Assembly: GCA_028275145.1 (NCBI GenBank)
Contig: JAQCNG010000355.1
Coordinates: forward strand, 1-12,873
Length of the DNA: 12,873 bases
Reading direction: 5' to 3'
From: Halovenus sp.
Lineage (GTDB): Archaea; Halobacteriota; Halobacteria; Halobacteriales; Haloarculaceae
Shown: one piece after another, positions 6,597-12,564 of the stretch
How the letters are laid out: every line of letters starts with the position of its first letter
Position numbering within the stretch: the first letter of the stretch is position 1
Position numbers and translations under genes: made by a program
Notes under the pieces: generated by a model
Told to the model about the DNA's origin: nothing
The model's database searches: none
What the model saw: the letters and a program-made list of their open reading frames with translations, nothing else

Positions 6597-6871
6597 CACC
6601 CCTCGATGTACTGGTTCTCCCACTCGTAGCGTCGTGCCAGCACGTCGCGACCCGCCTGTGTCAGCGTGTAGGAGTTGGTCCGCTTGTCGATCTCGCCTTT
6701 CTCGATGTGGCCTTTCTCGACCAGCGTGTCGAGGTTCGGGTACAGTCGCCCGTGTTGAATCTCGGACTCGTAGTACTCCTCGAGTTCCTCTTTCACCGCC
6801 AGTCCGTGCGGTTCGTCGAGTCCGGCGGTTACGTAGAGAATGTCGCGCTGAAAGCCTGTGAGGTCGTCCAT
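6596..6871 (-). CDS. PadR-family winged-helix transcriptional regulator
   Basis: This 91-residue protein begins LTGFQRDILYVTAGLDEPHGLAV and contains the PadR wing core: EIQHGRLYPNLDTLVEKGHIEKGE (residues 37-60) followed by RTNSYTLTQAGRDVL (64-78). This matches the short haloarchaeal PadR proteins, which bind DNA as dimers through the N-terminal wHTH and have only one short C-terminal helix. The effector is unknown. The coupled downstream hydrolase is the obvious regulatory target besides the gene itself. An inverted repeat sits on the predicted promoter, consistent with autorepression, which is frequent in PadR regulators. The start at 6871 gives the family-typical N-terminus. Confidence 0.9.
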   Translation of the reverse strand: MDDLTGFQRDILYVTAGLDEPHGLAVKEELEEYYESEIQHGRLYPNLDTLVEKGHIEKGEIDKRTNSYTLTQAGRDVLARRYEWENQYIEG

Positions 6872-6893
6872 GTCTGTCTGGATATAATAGCCG

Positions 6894-6933
6894 AAACATA
6901 TTAATCTTATCGTAATACACGCGAGATATGTTT
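6894..6933. promoter_or_regulatory. padR promoter with 8-bp inverted repeat, candidate PadR operator
   Basis: AAACATAT at 6894-6901 and ATATGTTT at 6926-6933 are perfect inverse complements with a 24-nt spacer. The proximal arm lies 23-30 nt upstream of the padR ATG and coincides with the best-placed TATA-like sequence (TAATATGTTT, minus strand). A protein bound to the arms would compete with TBP. PadR operators in bacteria often contain ATGT...ACAT half-sites, which these arms resemble. The region between the esterase stop and the padR start is AT-rich (6881-6940). Confidence 0.4.
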
Positions 6934-6969
6934 ATAAGAAAGTACCTCTGGCCACAGCGTCGTCTCCGG

Positions 6970-7935
6970 CTACGAGAGCCGGTCGGTGAGGGCTGTAACA
7001 ACAACGTCGTAGGCCGCGACGGCGTTCTCGACCCGGACGGGGTCCGAGATCATGTTGAAAAAGCCGTGTATCAGTCCGGGGAAGTTGTGGTAGGAGACGG
7101 GCACGTTTGCCCGGTCGAGTCGTTCCGCGTAGGCCGCCCCGTCGTCACGGAGCGGGTCGAACCCCGCCGTGAGCACCGTCGCCGGCGGGAGCCCCGAGAG
7201 GTCCCGGCAGAGTCGCGGTCTGGCGTAGACGTTGCCCGCGTCGATGTCGTCCCCGAGGTACAGGTCGCGGTACCAGTCCATCAGGTCGGCCGTCAGAAAG
7301 TACCCCTCTGCGTTTTCCTCGTAGGAGTCGGTCTCTGGGGCGTTTCCCGTCACCGGATACACGAGCACCTGGTGTGCGATGTCGGGGCCGTCGCGGTCCC
7401 GGGCGAGCAGTGCGGTGGCCGCCGCGAGGTTGCCGCCGGCGCTGTCGCCCGCAACGACGAGTCGGTCCGGGTCCGCGTCGAGAGTGGGTGCGGTGGCTGC
7501 TGCCCACTCAAGCGCTGCGTAGCTATCACGCAGTGCCGCCGGGAACGGGTGTTCGGGGGCGAGGCGGTAGTCGACGCTGACCACCGGGTAGCCCGTCTCG
7601 ATTGCCAGCTTCCGGCACGGGCCGTCGTGGGTGTCGACACTCCCCATCGCGAACCCCCCGCCGTGGAAGAAAAGCACCAGCGGCCGCTCGCTGTGTGTCT
7701 CGCGCGGGTCGTACACCCGCACCGGCAGTTCGCCCGCCGGGCCCGGTATCGTCCTGTTCTCGACCGACGGCAGGCTGATATCCGCGGGCCCGGCGCCGAA
7801 CTCGTCGAACAGCTGGCGTGCCTGCTGTGGGGACACCTCGTGAAGGTCGGGCATATCCAGCGAGTTGTACAGTTCGAGAAACGACTGCACGTCCGGGTCC
7901 GGCGCGCCGGCCCGGGTCGGAGAGAAGGCTGTCAT
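6970..7935 (-). CDS. HSL-family (hormone-sensitive lipase-like) esterase
   Basis: This 321-residue protein is a textbook HSL/family IV carboxylesterase: oxyanion-hole motif FFHGGGF (residues 89-95), VDYRLAPEHPFPAAL (121-135), nucleophile GDSAGG (163-168, Ser165), acid Asp260 in AGFDPLRDDG and His290 in GLIHGF. It hydrolyses short-chain carboxyl esters; the physiological substrate is unknown. There is no signal peptide, so it is cytoplasmic. The N-terminal region (1-60) forms the usual cap. It follows hemD by 39 nt on the same strand but has its own TATA-like element, so it is probably transcribed separately. Confidence 0.92.
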   Translation of the reverse strand: MTAFSPTRAGAPDPDVQSFLELYNSLDMPDLHEVSPQQARQLFDEFGAGPADISLPSVENRTIPGPAGELPVRVYDPRETHSERPLVLFFHGGGFAMGSVDTHDGPCRKLAIETGYPVVSVDYRLAPEHPFPAALRDSYAALEWAAATAPTLDADPDRLVVAGDSAGGNLAAATALLARDRDGPDIAHQVLVYPVTGNAPETDSYEENAEGYFLTADLMDWYRDLYLGDDIDAGNVYARPRLCRDLSGLPPATVLTAGFDPLRDDGAAYAERLDRANVPVSYHNFPGLIHGFFNMISDPVRVENAVAAYDVVVTALTDRLS

Positions 7936-7956
7936 CGACGGCTGTTCGGTCCGGAG

Positions 7957-7967
7957 AGTAAAAACAG
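7957..7967 (-). promoter_or_regulatory. TATA-like element of the esterase gene
   Basis: The minus strand reads CTGTTTTTACT, with the T-run 25-29 nt before the ATG at 7935. It fits a leaderless promoter placed in the 39-nt gap after hemD. Confidence 0.45.
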
Positions 7968-7974
7968 TCGCATA

Positions 7975-8706
7975 TCACAGCCGCGAGACCACGGCCCGGG
8001 CGAGCGACTCGAACGCGGCGTCCTCGGGGACTACGTCAACCGCGATGCCGGCCTCGCGGGCAGTCCCGGCTGTCGGTTCGCCGATTGCCCCGACGACCGC
8101 CCCCTCGAGCCCCGCACGGGCGCGGTCGGCGATACCCCGCTCCGTGGCCGCATCGAGAAAGTGCTCGACGGTCAGCGACGAGCTAAACAGCGCGGCGTCC
8201 AGTTCGTCCGCGGCGGCCCGCTCGGCGGAGACACCGCTCCCGTCGGGCCGGGTCAGTCGGTACAGCACCGTCTCGTGGACGTACGCCCCCGCAGCCGTCA
8301 GTCCATCGAGCAGCGTCGGGGAACCGTGGTCGCTGCGGGCCACCTCGACACGCGCGCCCCCGACCTCGCCGGCGAGACACTCGACAAGTCCGTCCGAGGA
8401 GTACGTCTCGGGGACGATGTCGACGGTGAAGCCGGCGGCGGCGAGCGCATCGGCGGTCGCTGGACCGATTGCACAGAGCCGGCCACCCGGCTCCCAGTCG
8501 GCCGACAGCAGGTCGGGGGCTGTCTTGCTGGTCAACACGGTGTATGCGCCGTCGGTCCGGGGCTGTGTGCCCGTCGGCTCGACGGCCAGCATCGGGTCGC
8601 CCAGCCCCTCGACGCCCAGGTCGGCCAGCAGGGCAAGCGCCCGGTCCAGGCGCTCGTCGGCCGGTCGGAACACCGCAACTGTGGGTTGCTGGCTGTGGTC
8701 GCTCAT
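7975..8706 (-). CDS. hemD: Uroporphyrinogen-III synthase
   Basis: This 243-residue protein is predicted to cyclise hydroxymethylbilane to uroporphyrinogen III with inversion of ring D. HemD is poorly conserved, but the bilobal pattern is visible: VAVFRPADERLDRALALL (residues 10-27), LTSKTAPDLL (58-67), CAIGPATADALAAAGF (78-93) followed by VPETYSSDGLVECL (98-111) in the first half, then ALFSSSLTVEHFL and VGAIGEPTAGTAREAGI...VVPEDAAFESLARAVV in the second half. The GxPTA repeats mark the substrate cleft. The gene starts 30 nt after hemC on the same strand, as expected for the enzyme of the next step, and no strong TATA element lies between them, so it is probably co-transcribed. Confidence 0.92.
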   Translation of the reverse strand: MSDHSQQPTVAVFRPADERLDRALALLADLGVEGLGDPMLAVEPTGTQPRTDGAYTVLTSKTAPDLLSADWEPGGRLCAIGPATADALAAAGFTVDIVPETYSSDGLVECLAGEVGGARVEVARSDHGSPTLLDGLTAAGAYVHETVLYRLTRPDGSGVSAERAAADELDAALFSSSLTVEHFLDAATERGIADRARAGLEGAVVGAIGEPTAGTAREAGIAVDVVPEDAAFESLARAVVSRL

Positions 8707-8736
8707 TGCTCGTTCTGATGCACTGTCGTCGGCTCT

Positions 8737-9870
8737 CTACGCCCGCTTCGCGTCGTCGGGGTCCTCCCGGCGCGCCCGCTCGACCAGTTCGGCGGCCCCC
8801 TCCGTGGCGAGGTCAGCCGCGAACTCGGCGGCGGCCCCGGCGTGGCGTTCGACCGGCAGTTCCCGCGTCTCACACACCTCCTCGGTGCCGTCCCGGGAGA
8901 GGATGCGGGCGGTTGTGGTGACCACCGCCCCCTGCAGGCGGGCGTGGACCCCGACCGGGGCGACACAGCCACCACCCAGTTCCGCGAGCACCGCCCGCTC
9001 GACGGTCACCTCGACGCGCGACGGCGGGTGGTCGATGGCGCTGTGGATGCGCCGGGCAGTCTCGCCCTCCAGCGCGGTCACCGCGATGGCCCCCTGTGCC
9101 GGGGCGGGTACGAACGACCGCGGGTCCAGCCGTTCGACCGGCACCCCGTCCAGCAGGCCGCTGCGCTCGAGACCCGCCGCTGCCAGACAGATGGCGTCGT
9201 ACTCGGTGTCGACATCGCGCCCGAGTGCGCGTCGCTCCACCTCCGAGAGGCCCTCGAACCACTCCTGTGGCGAGCGGTCGAACTCCCCGTCGGTCTCGGC
9301 GTCGGCCTCGTCTGACCCGTCTGTGGCCTCCTCGTCGAGTTCGCCGGCGGCCGCGAGTCGCCGCTCGTGTTCGCGCTGGCGGGCGGGGGCCAGCAGCTTC
9401 TCGACCCGGGTGTCGACGTTGCCCCGCAGACCCGCGATGTCGAGGTCGGGGCGGTCGGCCAGCAACTGCGCGCCGCGTCGAAGACTGGAGGTTCCGACTG
9501 TGGCGGCCTCCGGAAGGTCCGCGAGCGGTGTTCCGTTCGGCGTGACCAGCACGTCCCCGGGCGTGCCCCGCTCGGGAACCGCCGCGACCACGAGTTCGTC
9601 TGGCTGCTCGGTGGGCATATCTTTCATCGAGTGGACGGAGCCGTCGAGCTCCCCCGAGAGCACGCGCTCGTCGAGGCTACGGACGAACGCCCCCGTGGTG
9701 CCCAGCCGGTGGATGAGCTCCTCGCGGAGCTGGTCGCCGGTCGTCTCCACCTCCACGAGCTCTGCCGTGATGCGTCGCTCCGCGAGCAGCTGTGTGACCG
9801 TGTTGGCCTGTCGACGGGCGAGATGCGACCCGCGTGTGGCCAGTTCCAGTTCCATCCCGCGAGCACTCAT
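8737..9870 (-). CDS. hemC: Hydroxymethylbilane synthase (porphobilinogen deaminase)
   Basis: This 377-residue enzyme polymerises four porphobilinogens to hydroxymethylbilane. All landmarks are present: LATRGSHLARRQA (residues 10-22), GAFVRSLDERVLSGELDGSVHSMKDMPTE (60-88) with catalytic Asp84, GTSSLRRGAQL (126-136), LRGNVDTRVEKL (148-159), EYDAICLAAAGLERSG (223-238), and the dipyrromethane-cofactor Cys302 in LGGGCVAPVG. An extra segment of about 55-60 residues (about 163-221), rich in Glu, Asp and Ala, interrupts the usually continuous stretch from NVxTR to the YDAI helix and makes the protein longer than the bacterial norm of about 310. A second ATG at 9855 (Met6, directly before ELELATRG) is an alternative start; the first is kept because a TATA element lies about 30 nt upstream of it. 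Confidence 0.94.
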   Translation of the reverse strand: MSARGMELELATRGSHLARRQANTVTQLLAERRITAELVEVETTGDQLREELIHRLGTTGAFVRSLDERVLSGELDGSVHSMKDMPTEQPDELVVAAVPERGTPGDVLVTPNGTPLADLPEAATVGTSSLRRGAQLLADRPDLDIAGLRGNVDTRVEKLLAPARQREHERRLAAAGELDEEATDGSDEADAETDGEFDRSPQEWFEGLSEVERRALGRDVDTEYDAICLAAAGLERSGLLDGVPVERLDPRSFVPAPAQGAIAVTALEGETARRIHSAIDHPPSRVEVTVERAVLAELGGGCVAPVGVHARLQGAVVTTTARILSRDGTEEVCETRELPVERHAGAAAEFAADLATEGAAELVERARREDPDDAKRA

Positions 9871-9893
9871 TACCTCGTTGTGGTCGGTCCACG

Positions 9894-9903
9894 CTCAAAA
9901 GCC
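9894..9903 (-). promoter_or_regulatory. Putative TATA element of hemC-hemD
   Basis: GGCTTTTGAG on the minus strand places TTTT 27-30 nt upstream of the hemC ATG at 9870. It is identical to the folP element at 3530-3539. It supports a leaderless hemC transcript that starts at the first ATG. Confidence 0.45.
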
Positions 9904-9968
9904 CGTTCTCTCGGGGCCGCCCCGGCGGTCCGGTGGCCGGACGCGAGACACCAGCCCGAGTGGGCAGC

Positions 9969-10370
9969 TCAGTCCGCGCCCGCGAGCACCGATGAGAGTG
10001 CGGTCGGCCTCTCGGCGTCGCTCCGGTCAGAAACCGCGATGTCGATGTGGTCGCCGGTCAGCGAGAGCCAAACGTCGTCGATGCGGCGGACGTACTCGCT
10101 GGTGTGTTTGCCGGAGCGACACAGCCGGATCTGTTCCTCGAACAGCCCCACCTCGGTGAGCGTGTCGACCTTCCGGTAGGTGGTCGAGAGCGGGAGCCCG
10201 CAGGCGTCCGAGAGCTCACTCGTCGACAGCGCCTCCCTCTCGGCGGCCTGTAACAGCGTCCGGCAGTCCTCGTCGGCGAGTGCCGCGAGCAGTTCGCTCG
10301 CCTCCTCGCCCTCGACTGTGCGGTCAGTGCCGCTGCGAGCGTCTCCATCTGGCCCCTGTGCTCGGCTCAT
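9969..10370 (-). CDS. Winged-helix (ArsR-like) transcriptional regulator
   Basis: This 133-residue protein has a single wHTH domain: EASELLAALADEDCRTLLQA (residues 23-42), then LSTSELSDACGLPLSTTYRKVDTL (48-71) as helix-turn-helix, and a wing around FEEQIRLCRSGKHTSEYVRR (77-96). This arrangement is common among haloarchaeal ArsR-like regulators whose targets are mostly unknown. The first 20 residues are polar and non-conserved; the C-terminal 25 residues form an unassigned tail. The ATG at 10370 is used; the frame remains open upstream but crosses the AT-rich promoter, so the longer reading is unlikely. The gene is divergent from the threonine aldolase gene and lies 98 nt upstream of hemC on the same strand. 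It may control either neighbour; nothing in the sequence settles which. Cys36, Cys57 and Cys84 could be redox- or metal-responsive, but this is speculative. Confidence 0.82.
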   Translation of the reverse strand: MSRAQGPDGDARSGTDRTVEGEEASELLAALADEDCRTLLQAAEREALSTSELSDACGLPLSTTYRKVDTLTEVGLFEEQIRLCRSGKHTSEYVRRIDDVWLSLTGDHIDIAVSDRSDAERPTALSSVLAGAD

Positions 10371-10410
10371 ACGTCTCTGTATGGTCGCTCGGTCAACCAG
10401 TACCCACCAC

Positions 10411-10434
10411 GGATATAATGGGGGGTTTATAAAC
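10411..10434 (-). promoter_or_regulatory. Promoter region of the wHTH regulator with palindromic TATA sequence
   Basis: Two AT-rich elements stand out in GC-rich flanks: ATTATATCC (minus strand, 10411-10419) and the perfect 10-bp palindrome GTTTATAAAC at 10425-10434. The first would place a transcription start near 10390 and leave a short leader. The palindrome can be read as a TATA box in either direction. Confidence 0.4.
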
Positions 10435-10480
10435 ATCGTGAGTGTTCGCGCCTGCAGTCGCGGGCAGATGGCCGTCGGAG

Positions 10481-10486
10481 TTATGT
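10481..10486 (+). promoter_or_regulatory. TATA-like element of the threonine aldolase gene
   Basis: TTATGT lies 23-28 nt before the ATG at 10509, the leaderless spacing. It resembles the TTATCT found at the same distance before thyX. Confidence 0.35.
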
Positions 10487-10508
10487 CCGCAGGGTCGCAA
10501 AGGCGGGT

Positions 10509-11525
10509 ATGATAGATATGCGCAGCGACACGGTCACGCGACCGAGCCAGGAGATGCGCGAGGCCGCCCGCGACGCGCCGGTGGGCGACGACGTCTACAA
10601 CGAGGACCCGACGGTGAACAAACTCGAGAGCCGGGTGGCCGAGCTGCTGGGGACCGATGCCGCCCTGCTGGTCCCGTCGGGGACGATGGGCAACCAGGTC
10701 GCCGCGCGCACCCACACCGAGCGGGGCCAAGAGGTGCTCTGTGAGCGGGAGAGCCACGTCTACCGGTGGGAGCTCGGCGGACTCGTCCAGCACGCGCAGC
10801 TCCAGCCACGGACCCTCGACGGCGGCGAGCGGGGCGCACTCGCCCCAGAACAGGTCCGCCAGGGGTACGTCGAGGAGGACGGCCACCGACCGGGAACAGG
10901 GTTGCTCGCCCTCGAGAACACACACAACGCGAGAGGTGGCAGAGCACTGTCGGTCGAGACAATCGCGGCCGCGGCAGAGACGGCCCACGAACTCGACGTG
11001 CCGGTCCATCTCGACGGGGCACGGCTGTTCAACGCGGCGGCCGCACACGACGGGTCGGCGGCGGCCTTCGTCGAGCACGTCGACAGCGTGATGTGCTGTC
11101 TCTCGAAGGGGCTGGGTGCGCCGGTCGGGTCGGTGCTCGCAGGCTCCGACGCGTTTATCGAGCGGGCCAACCGGACCCGGAAACTGATGGGTGGCGGGAT
11201 GCGCCAGGCGGGCATCGTCGCCGCACCGGCACTGGCGGCGCTGGGGAACCGCGACCGTCTCGCGGCGGACCACCGCCGTGCCGAGCGCCTCGCCGCCGGA
11301 CTCGACCGCATCGAGGGGCTGACCGCACACGACCCCGAGACGAACATCGTGCTCGTGAGCACCGAGCGGCCCGCCGAGACGGTGCTCGCGGACTGCGAGC
11401 AGGCGGGTCTGCTGGGCGTCCCGTTCGACGACCATCTCGTGCGCTTCTGTACACATCTTGACGTGACCGACGACGATATCGACGCCGCAATCACGGCGGC
11501 CGAGCGGGCTGTCGGTGGCGCGTGA
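10509..11525 (+). CDS. Low-specificity L-threonine aldolase (PLP-dependent)
   Basis: This 338-residue fold-type I PLP enzyme is predicted to split L-threonine into glycine and acetaldehyde. Motifs in order are IDMRSDTVTRPSQEMREA (residues 2-19), VGDDVYNEDPTVNKLE (25-40), VPSGTMGNQ (55-63), the ring-stacking His83 in ESHVY, ENTHN (136-140), VHLDGARLFNAA (166-177) with Asp169 and Arg171 at the PLP site, the PLP-binding Lys200 in CLSKGLGAPVGS, and MGGGMRQAG (227-235). The length is typical. Met4 (10518) is an alternative start, but ATG 10509 has the better-placed promoter. The glycine produced can feed purine, tetrapyrrole-independent and one-carbon needs. The gene is divergent from the wHTH regulator. 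Preference for L-threonine versus L-allo-threonine cannot be read from the sequence. Confidence 0.93.
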   Translation: MIDMRSDTVTRPSQEMREAARDAPVGDDVYNEDPTVNKLESRVAELLGTDAALLVPSGTMGNQVAARTHTERGQEVLCERESHVYRWELGGLVQHAQLQPRTLDGGERGALAPEQVRQGYVEEDGHRPGTGLLALENTHNARGGRALSVETIAAAAETAHELDVPVHLDGARLFNAAAAHDGSAAAFVEHVDSVMCCLSKGLGAPVGSVLAGSDAFIERANRTRKLMGGGMRQAGIVAAPALAALGNRDRLAADHRRAERLAAGLDRIEGLTAHDPETNIVLVSTERPAETVLADCEQAGLLGVPFDDHLVRFCTHLDVTDDDIDAAITAAERAVGGA

Positions 11526-11737
11526 GACGCGGCCACTCCCGGCGCGCAGCGACAGACGGAGTCGAGCCAGTCACGCACAGCCACGAACTGGCAGACCCAC
11601 GCTGTCGACATCGAGGTGACCGTCGACGGCGAGGCGATAGTCGAGGAAACCCGCGAACTGGACAGCAGCGAGAGAACCGCCGACTGTTCGCGTTCACCTG
11701 GCAGGACGACCACGGCCCGGACGCGTTCTATCGCTGA
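11526..11737 (+). pseudogene. Frameshifted remnant resembling a haloarchaeal surface/lipoprotein beta-domain
   Basis: No intact gene fits between the threonine aldolase stop and thyX. One frame reads HAVDIEVTVDGEAIVEET followed by RELDSSE (11598-11672), then another frame continues with RRLFAFTWQDDHGPDAFYR and a stop at 11735-11737. The two pieces join into a plausible strand pattern of the small beta-sandwich domains seen in haloarchaeal lipoproteins (...VDGE...EExxEL...xxFxFTWxDD...). The join needs a one-base loss or equivalent near 11670-11685. No start codon with a signal peptide is present. It is either a decayed gene fragment or a chance resemblance; in the first case the 5' end has been lost at or near the aldolase stop. 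Confidence 0.35.
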
Positions 11738-11764
11738 CCAGCCAGATTGCGAGGAGACCAACTG

Positions 11765-11770
11765 TTATCT
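11765..11770 (+). promoter_or_regulatory. TATA-like element of thyX
   Basis: TTATCT lies 24-29 nt upstream of the thyX ATG at 11794, consistent with a leaderless transcript. Confidence 0.4.
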
Positions 11771-11793
11771 GCCTCCGGTCCGGTCAACTGTGT

Positions 11794-12543
11794 ATGGACG
11801 TGAGGCTACTGGAGGCCACGGAGGACCCGGAGCGACTCATCTGCCAGGCGGCCCGCAACGACTACATGGAGGAGTACGTCGGCGACACGCCCTTCGAGGA
11901 GGTGATGGCGAGCGTCGAGGGCGACACGCTGGCCGGGCGCAAGGAGACGCTCATCGGCCACCTGCTCGCCCACGGCCACTTCGGCCCGTTCGAACACCCC
12001 CACGCCACGTTCGCCATCGAGGGGGTCAGTCGGTCGTGTATGGCACAGATCACCCGCCACCGACACGCTTCGTTCGATGTCCAGTCGATGCGGTACGTCG
12101 AATTCGACGAGGAGGACCCCGAACCTGGAGACGTCTACGTACACATTCCAGAACTCGACGAGGCCCACATCGCTGGCCGGAACGCAGAGATTGCTGATGA
12201 ATACAAAGGCGAATCCGACGAGGAGTTACTCGACCGGCGACGTGAACGCTACCACGAGTCAATCGAAGACTCGTTCGACGCATACAACGAACTCCTTGAC
12301 CTCGGTGTTGCGCCAGAAAACGCTCGCATGGTCCTGCCAATCGGAACGAAGGTAAACATGGTCGTTTCTCTCAATGCACGGATGCTCATGCACGTAGCTG
12401 ACATTCGCAGCGCGGCAGATGCGCAGTGGGAGGTCAGAGAGATGACAAACCAAATTCTCGAACTCGCCGGGGAGTGGTGCCCGCTCACCTTCGAGTACTA
12501 CAACGAGGAGATGAAAGGCCGGAAGAACAGACTCGCGCCGTAG
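11794..12543 (+). CDS. thyX: FAD-dependent thymidylate synthase ThyX
   Basis: This 249-residue enzyme makes dTMP from dUMP using methylene-tetrahydrofolate, NAD(P)H and FAD. The diagnostic RHRX7S motif is present (R88-H89-R90 to S98, followed by MRY), with HxxFEHPHATFAIEGVSR (residues 62-80) before it and ARMVLPIGTKVNMVVSLNAR near 188-206, the conserved substrate-binding part. Its length agrees with archaeal ThyX. As ThyX yields tetrahydrofolate directly, it links to the folP-mptE genes elsewhere in the window. The codon composition is odd: codons 1-80 have 4 A/T third bases, codons 110-209 have 41 of 100, and the last 40 codons have 7. The protein motifs stay intact across the change, which suggests a recombinant allele rather than decay. 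The gene is convergent with the CBS-domain gene (21 nt apart). Confidence 0.95.
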   Translation: MDVRLLEATEDPERLICQAARNDYMEEYVGDTPFEEVMASVEGDTLAGRKETLIGHLLAHGHFGPFEHPHATFAIEGVSRSCMAQITRHRHASFDVQSMRYVEFDEEDPEPGDVYVHIPELDEAHIAGRNAEIADEYKGESDEELLDRRRERYHESIEDSFDAYNELLDLGVAPENARMVLPIGTKVNMVVSLNARMLMHVADIRSAADAQWEVREMTNQILELAGEWCPLTFEYYNEEMKGRKNRLAP

Positions 12544-12564
12544 AGCAAAGAGCCGACGGACTCC

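Noticed and set aside
5802..7004. A 400-residue reading of the hydrolase that extends across padR
   Set aside because: The extra N-terminal part is the shadow of padR in another frame and has no hydrolase features. The ATG at 6596 forms a TGATG junction with padR and gives a complete fold.
6928..10159. Long plus-strand open frames of about 600-760 residues opposite the esterase, hemD and hemC
   Set aside because: One is dominated by Ser/Arg/Ala runs and the other by low-complexity Arg/Val. Both mirror the codon bias of the minus-strand genes, which have full catalytic motifs.
9969..11456. A 495-residue reading of the wHTH regulator running antisense through the threonine aldolase gene
   Set aside because: The upstream part lies antisense to an unmistakable PLP enzyme and crosses a promoter. 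Only residues after the ATG at 10370 look like a protein domain.
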